Part shown: positions 34,137-42,844 of the stretch, in pieces
How positions within the stretch are numbered: the stretch's first letter is position 1
Layout: every line of letters starts with the position of its first letter
From: Xanthomonas vesicatoria ATCC 35937
Lineage (GTDB): Bacteria; Pseudomonadota; Gammaproteobacteria; Xanthomonadales; Xanthomonadaceae
Reading direction: 5' to 3'
NCBI RefSeq assembly: GCF_001908725.1
Contig: NZ_CP018725.1
Location: 3,968,001-4,032,000, forward strand
Length of the DNA stretch: 64,000 bases
Position numbers and translations under genes: made by a program
Notes under the pieces: model-generated
Seen by the model: the letters and a program-made list of their open reading frames with translations, nothing else
The model's database searches: none
What the model was told of the DNA's origin: nothing

Positions 34137-35606
34137 TTAACTAAGATAGATGGTCTTGGTTTCGAGAAACGCGTGCAGGCCTTCGATGCCGCCTTCGCGG
34201 CCGATTCCGGAGTGTTTGAAGCCGCCGAACGGCATTTCGATATCCACCCACATGCCGTTGATCGAATGACTGCCGCTGCGTACGCGCCGCGCAATGCGAT
34301 ATGCGTAGTCGACATCCTCGCCATACACGGTTCCGTGCAGGCCGTAGTCGCTGGCATTGGCCTTGGCGATCAGATCGGCCTCGTCGTGATAGTCGATGAA
34401 GATCACCACCGGGCCGAAGATTTCTTCGCGTGCGATGGTCATGTCGGGCGTGACGTTGGCGAACACCGTCGGCTCGATGAAGAATCCACGCGGTAGGTGC
34501 GTCGGACGGCTGCCGCCCATCACCAGCTGTGCGCCTTCGGCGCTGCCCTGGGCGATGTAGGACTGCACGCGTTCCAACTGCCGGCCGAGCGCCAGCGGGC
34601 CCATGCCGGTATCAGCGGCGAACGGGTCGCCGAGTTTGAGTGCGCCCACTGCCGCGCAGTACGCCTGCAGGATTTCGTCACGCCGCTGCGCCGGCACCAG
34701 CACGCGCGTCAGCGCGAAACATACCTGGCCGGTGATGGGCATGGAGTAGGGCACAAGGCTTGGCAGCACCTTGGCGAGGTCGGCGTCACCGAGCACGATG
34801 GCGGCCGATTTGCCGCCCAGCTCCAGGCCCGCCCGCGCCAGGCGTTCGGCGCAGGCCACGCCGATCAGCCGCCCGGCCTGGGTGGAGCCGGTGAAGCTGA
34901 CTTTGTCGACAAGCGGGTGCCGGATCAGTTGTTCGCCGACCTCGCGGCCGGCAGGCAACAGGTTGAAGACGCCATCGGGCACGCCTGCGGCGCTGATGCA
35001 TTCGGCCAGGATGTACGCATCGATCGGAGTTTCCGGCGAGGGCTTTGCCACCACCGTGCAGCCGGCGGCCAATGCAGCGGCGACCTTGTAACAGAGCAGC
35101 ACCAGCGGCGCGTTCCAGGGTGTGATCGCCGCAACCACGCCAACCGGTTCCTGCACTACATGCACGCGGCCACCATTGGCGCCTGCGCGCGGCTCGACGA
35201 ACGGCTGTGTGGTGATCAGCTCGCCGTAGTAGTCGAACAGGCCGGGTGCCTGCTGCGAGGCGCGCCGGCTGAAACCGATGGTGGCGCCCACCTGGCCGGT
35301 CCAGGCCTCGGCGAGCTCCGGCATGCGTGCGCGCAGATGGTCGGCAACGCGCTTGAGTATCACCACGCGCTCGGGCGGCGACAGCTGCGGCCAGGGGCCG
35401 GTGTCGAAGGCTGCACGCGCCGCGGCCACGGCGGCCTCGGTATCTGCGTGCGATGGTTCGGTGTAGCGCAGCAGACGCTCCTCGGTATGCGGGGCGATCA
35501 CATCGACATGGCGATCGCCAGTGCTTGCGCGCCATTGTCCATCGATGAACAGGCCCAGCGGCCCACGCGCGGCAATCCCGCGCAGCGTTGCGGATAAGGC
35601 TTCCAT
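34137..35606 (-). CDS. vdh: Aldehyde dehydrogenase, probable vanillin/4-hydroxybenzaldehyde dehydrogenase
   Basis: A 489-residue NAD(P)-dependent aldehyde dehydrogenase. The cofactor-binding ITPWNAPLVLLCYKVAAALAAG stretch (in parts), FTGSTQAGR, the general-base Glu in LELGGKSA, the catalytic Cys in TGQVCFALTR and EIFGPVVIF are present. Placed between ech and fcs, it should oxidise the benzaldehyde released by the hydratase/aldolase (vanillin, 4-hydroxybenzaldehyde or syringaldehyde) to the benzoate. Substrate choice is from context, since the family is broad. Confidence 0.87.
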   Translation of the reverse strand: MEALSATLRGIAARGPLGLFIDGQWRASTGDRHVDVIAPHTEERLLRYTEPSHADTEAAVAAARAAFDTGPWPQLSPPERVVILKRVADHLRARMPELAEAWTGQVGATIGFSRRASQQAPGLFDYYGELITTQPFVEPRAGANGGRVHVVQEPVGVVAAITPWNAPLVLLCYKVAAALAAGCTVVAKPSPETPIDAYILAECISAAGVPDGVFNLLPAGREVGEQLIRHPLVDKVSFTGSTQAGRLIGVACAERLARAGLELGGKSAAIVLGDADLAKVLPSLVPYSMPITGQVCFALTRVLVPAQRRDEILQAYCAAVGALKLGDPFAADTGMGPLALGRQLERVQSYIAQGSAEGAQLVMGGSRPTHLPRGFFIEPTVFANVTPDMTIAREEIFGPVVIFIDYHDEADLIAKANASDYGLHGTVYGEDVDYAYRIARRVRSGSHSINGMWVDIEMPFGGFKHSGIGREGGIEGLHAFLETKTIYLS

Positions 35607-35689
35607 ACTCCCTTCTCGGTGCAGAAAACCACTGGCAGCGCCAGCGATGCGTGGCGTGCACGCATCGCTTCAGGCGCCATGGGACGTGC

Positions 35690-36517
35690 TCAGGCGCTGT
35701 GTTTGGTGAGGTCGTATTCGCCCAGGCCGGGCTTGTAGCTCTTCTCGTCGATGAACTGACGGATGCCTTCCTTGCGGGCATTGTTGTCGAACGAGTTGGC
35801 CGCTTCCTGCATGCGCACCAGATAATCTTCGGCTTCGTCGTAGGTCAGGGTGCCCACGCGACGCACGGCGTCCTTGGCATACTTCAACGCGACCGGGTTC
35901 TTGCGCAACAACAGCTCGGCCACTTCGCGGGTGCGTGTTTCCAGCCGTTCCAATGGCACGCTTTCGTTGACCAGGCGCCATTCGGCCGCCTTCTTGCCGT
36001 CGATCATTTCGCCGGTCAGCGTCATCCACATCGCATCGCGCATGGACAGCAGCTCGACCGCCACCTTGGTCACGCCGCCGCCCGGCAGGATGCCCCAGTT
36101 GATCTCCGACAGACCGAACTGCGCTTCATCGGCGGCAATGGCCAGGTCGCAAGCGAACAACGGGCCGAAGCCGCCACCGAAGCACCAGCCGTTGACCATG
36201 GCGATGGTGGGTTTTTGATACCAGCGCAGGCGACGGAACCAGCCGTAGGATTCGCGTTGCGAGCGGCGCACGCCGCGCAGGCCCTGTGCTTCGGTTTCGC
36301 GGAAGTATTCCTTGAGGTCCATGCCGGCCGACCAGGCAGTGCCCTCGCCGCCGAGCACCAGCACGCCGACGTTGTCGTCAAACTCCAGCTCGTCCAGCAC
36401 ATCCATCATGCGGCGGTTGAGCGCCGGGCTCATCGCGTTGCGCTTGTCCGGGCGTGCGAACTTCACCCAGGCAATGCGGTTTTCGATGCGAACCGATACC
36501 ACGTCATGCTCGTTCAA
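35690..36517 (-). CDS. ech: Hydroxycinnamoyl-CoA hydratase/aldolase
   Basis: A 275-residue crotonase-fold enzyme that hydrates feruloyl- or coumaroyl-CoA and cleaves it to the aldehyde and acetyl-CoA. It matches the p-hydroxycinnamoyl-CoA hydratase/lyase subgroup: FARPDKRNAMSPALNRRMMD, the oxyanion-hole loops (AWSAGMDLKEYF and GWCFGGGFGPLFACDLA), the catalytic Glu in FGLSEINWGILPGG, and a C-terminal GIRQFIDEKSYKPGLGEYD. It starts 31 bases after marR, placing it first among the structural genes of that operon. Confidence 0.92.
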   Translation of the reverse strand: MNEHDVVSVRIENRIAWVKFARPDKRNAMSPALNRRMMDVLDELEFDDNVGVLVLGGEGTAWSAGMDLKEYFRETEAQGLRGVRRSQRESYGWFRRLRWYQKPTIAMVNGWCFGGGFGPLFACDLAIAADEAQFGLSEINWGILPGGGVTKVAVELLSMRDAMWMTLTGEMIDGKKAAEWRLVNESVPLERLETRTREVAELLLRKNPVALKYAKDAVRRVGTLTYDEAEDYLVRMQEAANSFDNNARKEGIRQFIDEKSYKPGLGEYDLTKHSA

Positions 36518-36548
36518 GCGGCGTCTCCTTCAAGTCGGGGCTGCGGGA

Positions 36549-37022
36549 TCAAAGGTCTTCGGCCAACGCGGTCTCTGCCGCGGTTGTCCGCTCAAGCGTG
36601 GCGCTGGCGTTCAACTTGCACAGCAGGCGGAGCAGGGTTTGCTGTTCGGCGGCCTGCAGGCCGGTGCAGGTGCGTGCGACGGCCCGCGCCAGACAGGCTT
36701 GCGCCACATGCAGCGTGCGTTGGCCATGGTCAGTGAGGTAAAGGCCCTTGCTGCGGCGGTCGCGGCCGGCCAGGCGTTCGATCAGGCCTTGCTCGGCCAG
36801 CGCATTGGCGATTTTCATGCCGGCGGCGCGGTTGACCAGCAGGCGGTTGCCGAGTTCGGTCTGGTCGCAGCCAGGTTGGTCGCGGATGTGGATCAACGCC
36901 GTGACGCGCGCCGGGGTGAGATGCAGCTCGGCCAATTCCTGGCGGGCGGCATGGCTGGACGCCAGGGTGGCCAGTTGCAATTGGTAGCCGAGGTCTGCGG
37001 CAAGTGTCAGGCGAGCGGTCAT
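36549..37022 (-). CDS. MarR-family repressor of the hydroxycinnamate operon
   Basis: A 157-residue MarR-type winged-helix protein with HTH at about 40-105 (LTPARVTALIHIRDQPG, QTELGNRLLVNRAAGMKIANAL, wing GRDRRSKGLYLTDHG). Regulators of this type in hydroxycinnamate operons (FerC, CouR, HcaR) are displaced from DNA by the CoA thioester. The gene heads the leftward marR-ech-vdh-fcs set. A perfect 9-bp inverted repeat lies 10 bases before its start codon, so autorepression together with the catabolic genes is likely. Confidence 0.9.
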   Translation of the reverse strand: MTARLTLAADLGYQLQLATLASSHAARQELAELHLTPARVTALIHIRDQPGCDQTELGNRLLVNRAAGMKIANALAEQGLIERLAGRDRRSKGLYLTDHGQRTLHVAQACLARAVARTCTGLQAAEQQTLLRLLCKLNASATLERTTAAETALAEDL

Positions 37023-37032
37023 CGATCCGTCC

Positions 37033-37057
37033 AGATTGTATCCGTTAAATACAATCT
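37033..37057. promoter_or_regulatory. Probable MarR operator of the marR-ech-vdh-fcs operon
   Basis: AGATTGTAT at 37033-37041 and ATACAATCT at 37049-37057 are exact reverse complements with a 7-base spacer. The AT-rich palindrome stands out in G+C-rich DNA and ends 10 bases before the marR start codon. Length and symmetry suit a MarR dimer. The assignment is by position and symmetry. Confidence 0.75.
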
Positions 37058-37165
37058 AGCCGACCGAAGCGGGCGCTGCAAGCGGCGCGAGTGTCAAAAA
37101 CTGAAGTGCGGTACGCGCCTGCGTAGTGCCGGCGCGCCTGCTTGCCGCTCAGGTGTGCGGGCTGA

Positions 37166-37561
37166 TCACTGGGTCAGCCAGCCGGCCAACTGCTCGCGGG
37201 TCAGGTAACCGCTGTGGCGGGTATCGAGTGCATCGAACTCGTCGGCCAACGCGGGGTTGGCCTGGGCTTCGGCGCGGCTGATGCGGCCATCGCCGTCCAC
37301 GTCCATGGCCTGGAAGTCGATGCGGTAGCTACCGACCACGCTGCTGGGCTGGATCGAACGCACGATCACGCTGGATTCGCCGCGCGGGCGCTCCAGCTGG
37401 GTCTGGTGGGTGACCTCGCCGCTGGACAGCGGCTGGGTGCGAATGACATTGGGCACCTCGATCAGCGGCAGGCTGCTGGCTGGCGTGGGTGCCTGTTGGG
37501 CGGACGCGATGCCGCAAACGAGCAGCAGTGCGGTGAGTGTGGCGATACGGCGGATGGTCAT
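37166..37561 (-). CDS. Exported EF-hand calcium-binding protein
   Basis: A 131-residue exported protein. Signal peptide 1-22 (core IATLTALLLVCGIASA). A linker of about 60 residues follows. Then comes a canonical EF-hand loop DVDGDGRISRAEA (about 87-99), and a second, degenerate loop DTRHSGYLTREQL (about 112-124) in which some calcium-ligand positions are altered. It probably binds one Ca2+ in the periplasm; partner unknown. The ATG at 37561 is preceded by AGGGGGA. The gene stands alone between the MarR operator and an unknown gene. Confidence 0.82.
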   Translation of the reverse strand: MTIRRIATLTALLLVCGIASAQQAPTPASSLPLIEVPNVIRTQPLSSGEVTHQTQLERPRGESSVIVRSIQPSSVVGSYRIDFQAMDVDGDGRISRAEAQANPALADEFDALDTRHSGYLTREQLAGWLTQ

Positions 37562-37747
37562 CAGATCCCCCTGATGTGGAACAGCCGCTAAGCATAGAGG
37601 GTGTGAGCACATTGCGGTGGCGCGCTCGCGGTGGAGGCAGCGCTCACCAGAGCCCGATCACCCGCCCGCCGCAGCGGATGCGGAGCTGTTGGCATCAACG
37701 CTGGATCCGGCAGGGCAGCGGCGCGTGTCCGCCGCCCTGCAGGCCAC

Positions 37748-38470
37748 TCAGCCGGGGATGAAAGGGAACACGATCTTGAGCAAGCCCTTCAAGCCGCCTT
37801 CGGCGGTGCTGGCCACGGCCTTTGCACCCAGGCTGTTGAGTGCGCGACGCACGTCTTCCCAACGCAGCTGGGTGATGTCCTTCTTTAATAGATCCGACAC
37901 CTCTTCGGCGGTGGGCGTGAGCTTTTGCAGTTCGCGCACGGCAAGCTGCGGGTCCTGCTGCAGATAGCCCCAGCGTTCGGCGATCTTCAGCAGGGTATCG
38001 AAGCGCACTGCCACCACTTCGCGATTGCGTTCGTACACTGGCAAGGCGCCGACATCGAGAATGGCTTGCTCGAACTGCTGGGCATCGTCGGGATGCTCGA
38101 TCCGCACCGCCAGAAATCCTTCCTTGCGGCTGCGTTCGCTGACGTGCTTGGCACCGGAGCGCAAATTGTCTTCGGTGAGCACGTTGGCCACGATGCGCTG
38201 CATCGCCGCGTCGCCTTCTTCCGGCACCAACGCGCGCCAACGCGCATAGCCATCGCGACGCAAGGCCTTCACCTTGGCCGAGGTGACACGCAGCTGCAAT
38301 GCGACGACGGCATTGGAGCTATTGCGCGAAATTGCGCCATCGCGTTCCAGCAGCACGAAAATCAGTAATTCCAGGTCGCGTTTGGTGAGTGACTGAAACC
38401 CTTGCAACAGGGTCAGTCGCAGGAATTCGCTGCCGAAGGCGGCCGCATCCTTGAGTTCGATCGGTTGCAT
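37748..38470 (-). CDS. Protein of unknown function, 240 residues
   Basis: I do not recognise this protein. It has no signal peptide. The N-terminal half is helical and charged, with LTKRDLELLIFVLLERDGA followed by ISRNSSNAVVALQLRVTSAKV and KALRRDGYARW, which has the look of a winged-helix DNA-binding module. The middle has SRKEGFLAVRIEHPDDAQQF and ERNREVVAVRFDTLLKIAER. The C-terminus (GGLKGLLKIVFPFIPG) is hydrophobic and might touch a membrane or bury into a dimer. The start has a strong GGAGG 9 bases upstream. It stands alone, with the EF-hand gene downstream and an SMP-30 gene upstream on the same strand. Confidence 0.7.
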   Translation of the reverse strand: MQPIELKDAAAFGSEFLRLTLLQGFQSLTKRDLELLIFVLLERDGAISRNSSNAVVALQLRVTSAKVKALRRDGYARWRALVPEEGDAAMQRIVANVLTEDNLRSGAKHVSERSRKEGFLAVRIEHPDDAQQFEQAILDVGALPVYERNREVVAVRFDTLLKIAERWGYLQQDPQLAVRELQKLTPTAEEVSDLLKKDITQLRWEDVRRALNSLGAKAVASTAEGGLKGLLKIVFPFIPG

Positions 38471-38551
38471 GGGGAGTCCTCCACTGGTGACCTGCAGGAT
38501 GCCAGGACGCTGTTGCGTGGACTGAGAACCGACGCGACGTGCGCAGCAGTT

Positions 38552-39457
38552 TCAGCGCCCGGTTTCGCGCCCCGGGCGGTCAGACCTGAACGTTTCAACT
38601 GCGCCGCGATCCTGCAGTGTGACGAACACCTGCTTACCATCGCTGCCGCCGAAGGCGACGTTGCTGGCCTTGCGGCCCTTGAGTGCGACGGTGCGCAGCA
38701 ATTTGCCCGCCGGCGATACCACTGCGATCTGTCCGGCGTCGTAGCGGGCGATATACAGGTTGCCGTCGGCATCGCAGCGCATGCCGTCCATGCCGAAATC
38801 GGGGAACGCGATCAGCAGGCGTTTATTGCGCAGGCTGCCATCGTCGCGACGGTCGTACACCCACACCTTGCGTGACATGCTTTCGTTGACGTACAGGCGC
38901 TTGCCATCCGGGCTGACGTCCAGCCCGTTGGGCGTGGTCATGCCCGATTCCAACAGCCGCACCACGCCGTCGCGACTGATGTGCCACAAGCGGCCGCTGT
39001 TGTCCTTCCAGTTCGGGTCGCTGGCGTAGAAGCTGCCGTCGGGTGCCAGCGCGAGATCGTTGGGCCCATCGGCATTGGGCAGCGAGGCAAACGTACTCAC
39101 CGCGCGCGTCTGCAGATTCACCTGCAGGATCTTGTGGCTTGTGTAATCGGCCACGTACATTGCGCCGTCACGGAAGCGAATGCCGTTGCCGGTGCTGCCG
39201 GCAGGCAAGGTGACAAACACCTCGGCAGTCGCGCTGCCGTCTGCTTGCGCTGCGATGCGTGCGATGGTGCCGTCCTTGCCCAGATTCACTGCGTACAGCG
39301 CACCGTCCGGGCCGGCTGCCGGGCCTTCGGCATTATGTGTGAACGTGCCATCGCCAATCAGGTCACGTGCAACAAATGGCGCATTGTCGGCGATAGCGAG
39401 CGAACTGGACAACAGGAGTGCCAGTGGCAGTAAACGATGGCGGGCAGCGGTGGTCAT
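38552..39457 (-). CDS. Exported SMP-30/gluconolactonase-like beta-propeller protein
   Basis: A 301-residue protein with a signal peptide (core LLPLALLLSSSLAIA) and a six-bladed SMP-30/NHL-type propeller: AEGPAAGPDGALYAV, NGIRFRDGAMYVADY, GPNDLALAPDGSFYASDP, TTPNGLDVSPDGKRLYVNES and GMDGMRCDADGNLYIARY. The acidic and Asn residues that hold the divalent metal in SMP-30 proteins (EGP, PND, PNG, DG) are in place. Likely a periplasmic lactonase of unknown substrate. ATG 39457 is preceded by GGAG at the right distance; an in-frame TTG lies two codons earlier. Confidence 0.82.
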   Translation of the reverse strand: MTTAARHRLLPLALLLSSSLAIADNAPFVARDLIGDGTFTHNAEGPAAGPDGALYAVNLGKDGTIARIAAQADGSATAEVFVTLPAGSTGNGIRFRDGAMYVADYTSHKILQVNLQTRAVSTFASLPNADGPNDLALAPDGSFYASDPNWKDNSGRLWHISRDGVVRLLESGMTTPNGLDVSPDGKRLYVNESMSRKVWVYDRRDDGSLRNKRLLIAFPDFGMDGMRCDADGNLYIARYDAGQIAVVSPAGKLLRTVALKGRKASNVAFGGSDGKQVFVTLQDRGAVETFRSDRPGRETGR

Positions 39458-39710
39458 GCGCAATGCTCCAGGGGTGATCGTGGCAGTGTGCCAGAACGTG
39501 CAGCGCGACCATGGCGATGATCACGTGCGATCAAGTAAGGTGCGCGAGCAGGATTGGAGTGGAGCAGCGACGCGATGCCAGCGTGCGGCCAGGCAGGTGT
39601 GGCCGAGGCACGTGTCGCACGCGCATTGCAACGCCCGATGCGCCGACATGGCCTGCATGCTGCCGCTGGTCAAACGCTGGTCGCTAATCTTTACTACGAA
39701 GGAGGTTTGC

Positions 39711-40820
39711 ATGTCTGTGGAATCCGTGACGCGTCGCCGCTTGCTCGCCGCCTTCGGCGGTGCGGGCATCCTGCTTGGCGCACCTGCATGGGCGCTGCCG
39801 AAAAAGAAGCCTGGAAAGCCGCTCAATGTCGCCCTGGCCGGGCTGGGAAGTTACGCCAGCGAGCAACTCGCACCCGGGCTGGCCTTGACCAAACACTGCA
39901 AGCTGGCCGGCATCGTCACCGGTACTCCGTCCAAGATTGCGCAGTGGCAATCCAAGTACGGCATCGCCGATCGCAACGTCTACAACTACGATAACTTCGA
40001 TCGCATTGCCGACAACGACGACATCGACGTGGTTTACATCGTCACCCCCACCCACCTGCATGCACCATTGGCATTGCGTGCAGCGGCGGCCGGCAAGCAC
40101 GTGTGGTGCGAAAAGCCGATGGCCATGCACGCGGGCGAATGCGAGGCGATGATTGCGGCCTGCAAGCGCAACAAGGTGGCGCTGACGATCGGCTATCGCA
40201 TGCAGCACGAACCCAATACGCGGCGCCTGATCGCGATGGCCAGCGAGAAGCCGTTCGGCGCGATGCAGCGCGTGCGTGCCGAGGCCGGTTACAACGGCTA
40301 TCGCGATACAACCAAGGCCGATCGCCCGTGGCGGTTGCGTTCGCAGTTCGGTGGCGGCGCGATGTACGACATGGGCGTGTATCCGCTCAATGCTGCGCGT
40401 TACACCGTAGGCGCTGAACCGCTCGCAGTCACCGCCAAGCGCTGGACCGACCGTCCCGAGTTGTTCGATGAAGTCGACGAACATATGGATTTCACGCTGG
40501 AATTTCCCAATTCCGTGCGTGCGGCATGCAAGACCAGCTTCGGCGCCAACATGAATGTGCTGCGCGCCGAATGCGAGCGCGGCTGGTACGAGTTGTCGCC
40601 GTTCCAGAGCTATCAAGGCGTGACCGGCAAGGCCAGCGACGGGCGCGTCTTCGACGCCAAGGTGCCGCATCAGCAGGCCTTGCAGATGGACGAAGATGCC
40701 TTGGCGATCATGAATGGCACACCGTTGCGCGCGCCGGGCGAAGAAGGCCTGCGGGATATCCGCATCGTCGATGCGATCTACCGCTCCGCGCGCGAAGGCA
40801 GCAAGCGCATCGTGCTGTAA
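39711..40820 (+). CDS. Gfo/Idh/MocA-family oxidoreductase with twin-arginine-type leader
   Basis: A 369-residue NAD(P)-dependent oxidoreductase resembling glucose-fructose oxidoreductase. The leader TRRRLLAAFGGAGILLGAPAWA has consecutive Arg, a hydrophobic core and AWA, suggesting Tat export with bound cofactor. The Rossmann segment LNVALAGLGSYAS follows, then YIVTPTHLHAPLALRAAAAG, the catalytic-lysine motif CEKPMA, and GGGAMYDMGVYPLNAARY in the C-terminal domain. An excellent ribosome site (AAGGAGG) precedes ATG 39711. It is divergent from the SMP-30 gene; lactones made by such an oxidoreductase would be a natural substrate for it, an inference from position. Confidence 0.86.
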   Translation: MSVESVTRRRLLAAFGGAGILLGAPAWALPKKKPGKPLNVALAGLGSYASEQLAPGLALTKHCKLAGIVTGTPSKIAQWQSKYGIADRNVYNYDNFDRIADNDDIDVVYIVTPTHLHAPLALRAAAAGKHVWCEKPMAMHAGECEAMIAACKRNKVALTIGYRMQHEPNTRRLIAMASEKPFGAMQRVRAEAGYNGYRDTTKADRPWRLRSQFGGGAMYDMGVYPLNAARYTVGAEPLAVTAKRWTDRPELFDEVDEHMDFTLEFPNSVRAACKTSFGANMNVLRAECERGWYELSPFQSYQGVTGKASDGRVFDAKVPHQQALQMDEDALAIMNGTPLRAPGEEGLRDIRIVDAIYRSAREGSKRIVL

Positions 40821-41218
40821 GTCAGCTGGTTTCGGCGGCCGCTGCGCCGCCGAAACAGTGACGCAACAAGCCTTGGCCTAGGGGCGAAGCACTGAGCTGC
40901 AACCTGTCAACAGCCCTCGGGATCCATCAGCGACCCCAGCCGCCATCACTTCCGTTCCAGCGGCGGTGCACGACAGGCACAGGATGCACTGCGCAACGAC
41001 TGGCGGAATCCATGACGAACGCATGCGGTAAAAAGCCGAATCGATCGCGTCCACGAATCCCGCGTCTAGAACTCCCGCGTCTGCTACAGCGTCTTACCGC
41101 GCGTCACCGACACAACGCTCACTGCGGAATGGCTGAAGGAATCAATGGCGGATAGGCGCAAACAACGCGGCGATCAACGGCCTCTAGGAATCCCCGCTCC
41201 GCACTCCCCAATCCCAAC
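40821..41218. other. Gene-free stretch between the oxidoreductase gene and rlmM
   Basis: About 400 bases between convergent genes. Apart from the hairpin at its left end I see no gene. Short frames lack ribosome sites. Confidence 0.5.
40830..40855 (+). terminator. Stem-loop after the Gfo/Idh/MocA gene
   Basis: TTTCGGCGGC (40830-40839) pairs perfectly with GCCGCCGAAA (40846-40855) around a six-base loop, 10 bases after the stop codon. No T tract follows, so termination may be incomplete or of another kind. Confidence 0.6.
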
Positions 41219-42262
41219 TCACTCCCGCATCGCCAGTACGGTGATCTCTTCGCGATCGTGATACAGCTGCTTGGCACGCACGGTCAGCGATTTTTCGGCC
41301 TGCTGTTCGAACAGATCCAGGCACAGGCGCGTTTCGTCCCAGCGTTTTTTCATCGGCAGCTTGAGGTTGAAGATGGTATGGCGGCACCAGCCTTCGCGCA
41401 CCCAGGTGGCCATGCGCTCGGCCACCCGGCGCGGTTGCTCGACCATGTCGCAGACCATCCAGTCCAGCGGTTGCGCCGGCTTCCAATGGAAGCCGTCGGC
41501 ACGCAGATGTTCGACCAGGCCGGTGTCCAGCACATGCTCGCGTAGCGGGCCGTTGTCGACGCTGGTGACATGCACATGTTGGCGGGTGAGCACCCAGGTC
41601 CAGCCTCCGGGAGCTGCGCCCAGATCGGCCGCGCGCATGCCAGGTTTGACCAGCCGTTCGCGTTCTTCCGGGGCCAGCAGGGTGAGCAGGGCCTCATCGA
41701 GTTTGAGCGCCGAGCGCGAGGGCGCTTCGGGCAGCAATTTCAACCGCGGAATGCCCAGCGGCCAGGGCGCGCTATCGTCGGCATCGGCCACTGCAATCAA
41801 CGCGTGGTCGCCGTCGAGAAAACACACATGCAAGCGCGGCAGGCGCAGCTGTGGCTTGTCTGTAAGCAGACCGGCCTTGCGCAGTGCCGGGCGCAGCGCG
41901 TTGCCGAAGCTGCGCGCCAGGCCGGCCAACGGCTTGCCGGCGTCGGAGTCGGGGTGCTCGACCCACAGGTCGCCAAAGCGCGATTGTCCTTCCAGTACGG
42001 CCAGGATCGGGGTGATGCGGTCCTTGGGATCGATGCCCTTGAGCTCGGCCATTACCACCAGTTTCTGCCGGGCAAAGATCAGCTCGCGCCAATGCAGCTT
42101 TGCGGCCAATTGCGCGGGTTCATCGCACACGAACAGCACATAGCCATCGTTGCGCTGCGTACGCGCATAGCCGGCGATGCCGACGAACGCGGCGCGCGCG
42201 CTCAGTTCGGCAGCCAGCTCCGGCTCGAAGCCCTGGCGGCAATAACACAGCAGACCGCTCAT
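41219..42262 (-). CDS. rlmM: 23S rRNA (cytidine-2498-2'-O)-methyltransferase RlmM
   Basis: A 347-residue enzyme that 2'-O-methylates C2498 in the peptidyl-transferase region of 23S rRNA. N-terminal MSGLLCYCRQGFEPELAAEL is characteristic. A THUMP-like domain occupies the first half. The Rossmann methyltransferase follows, with the SAM site ADLGAAPGGWTWVL and the K-D-K-E type residues (DWMVCDMVEQP, FNLKLPMKKRW). Start at ATG 42262; an upstream in-frame ATG at 42280 is not needed. The deaminase gene lies 21 bases upstream, probably in one transcript. Confidence 0.93.
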   Translation of the reverse strand: MSGLLCYCRQGFEPELAAELSARAAFVGIAGYARTQRNDGYVLFVCDEPAQLAAKLHWRELIFARQKLVVMAELKGIDPKDRITPILAVLEGQSRFGDLWVEHPDSDAGKPLAGLARSFGNALRPALRKAGLLTDKPQLRLPRLHVCFLDGDHALIAVADADDSAPWPLGIPRLKLLPEAPSRSALKLDEALLTLLAPEERERLVKPGMRAADLGAAPGGWTWVLTRQHVHVTSVDNGPLREHVLDTGLVEHLRADGFHWKPAQPLDWMVCDMVEQPRRVAERMATWVREGWCRHTIFNLKLPMKKRWDETRLCLDLFEQQAEKSLTVRAKQLYHDREEITVLAMRE

Positions 42263-42283
42263 CGCAGCACTCGCAAGCACAGG

Positions 42284-42844
42284 TCAATAATGATCACCGC
42301 CGCCCTCGCCGTAGCTGCGCAGCACCGCACAGGCCTGCTCGCGTTGCACATCGCGGACCACCTCGATACCGCGGCGGGTGAGTTCGCCGATCCAGTCGGT
42401 TGGCAGCGGACCCTCGTCGAATTCGGTCAGCGCCATCACGTCTTCGGCGCGGGCGCCGATCAACAGGCGATCGATACCGGCCCAGACCGTGGCGCCGTAG
42501 CACTGGCAACATGGCTGTGCAGAGGTGGCCAGCGTCACCGGCGACAGCACATCGTTCAAGCGAGGCGTCTGCAGGCGCTGCTGCGCGAGCATGTAGGCCA
42601 TGTTTTCTGCATGCGCCAGCGAGGTATTTTGCGGCACCACACGGTTGACCGCAGCCGCAATGATGTGATGATCCGGGCCGAACACGACAGCACCGAATGG
42701 TCCGCCGCTGCGCGCTTCCACGTTCATCCGCGACAGTGCGATCGCCAGCGCCACCTTGTCGTCGTCGCCGGGATAGGCACGGCTGGCATCCACAAACTCA
42801 TGGATCCAGGCGGGCAGGGTGAGGTGAACTTGCGCGTAGAGCAT
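42284..42844 (-). CDS. Nucleoside/base deaminase, CMP/dCMP deaminase fold
   Basis: A 186-residue zinc deaminase. The zinc and catalytic motifs are LAHAENMA (His ligand and proton-shuttle Glu) and QPCCQCYGATVWAG (Cys ligands in PCxxC). The GGPFGAVVFGPD strand before them resembles guanine deaminases and TadA-type enzymes. The protein is longer than TadA at its N-terminus, so a guanine or cytosine/nucleoside deaminase is more likely than tRNA editing. It precedes rlmM by about 20 bases. Confidence 0.83.
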   Translation of the reverse strand: MLYAQVHLTLPAWIHEFVDASRAYPGDDDKVALAIALSRMNVEARSGGPFGAVVFGPDHHIIAAAVNRVVPQNTSLAHAENMAYMLAQQRLQTPRLNDVLSPVTLATSAQPCCQCYGATVWAGIDRLLIGARAEDVMALTEFDEGPLPTDWIGELTRRGIEVVRDVQREQACAVLRSYGEGGGDHY

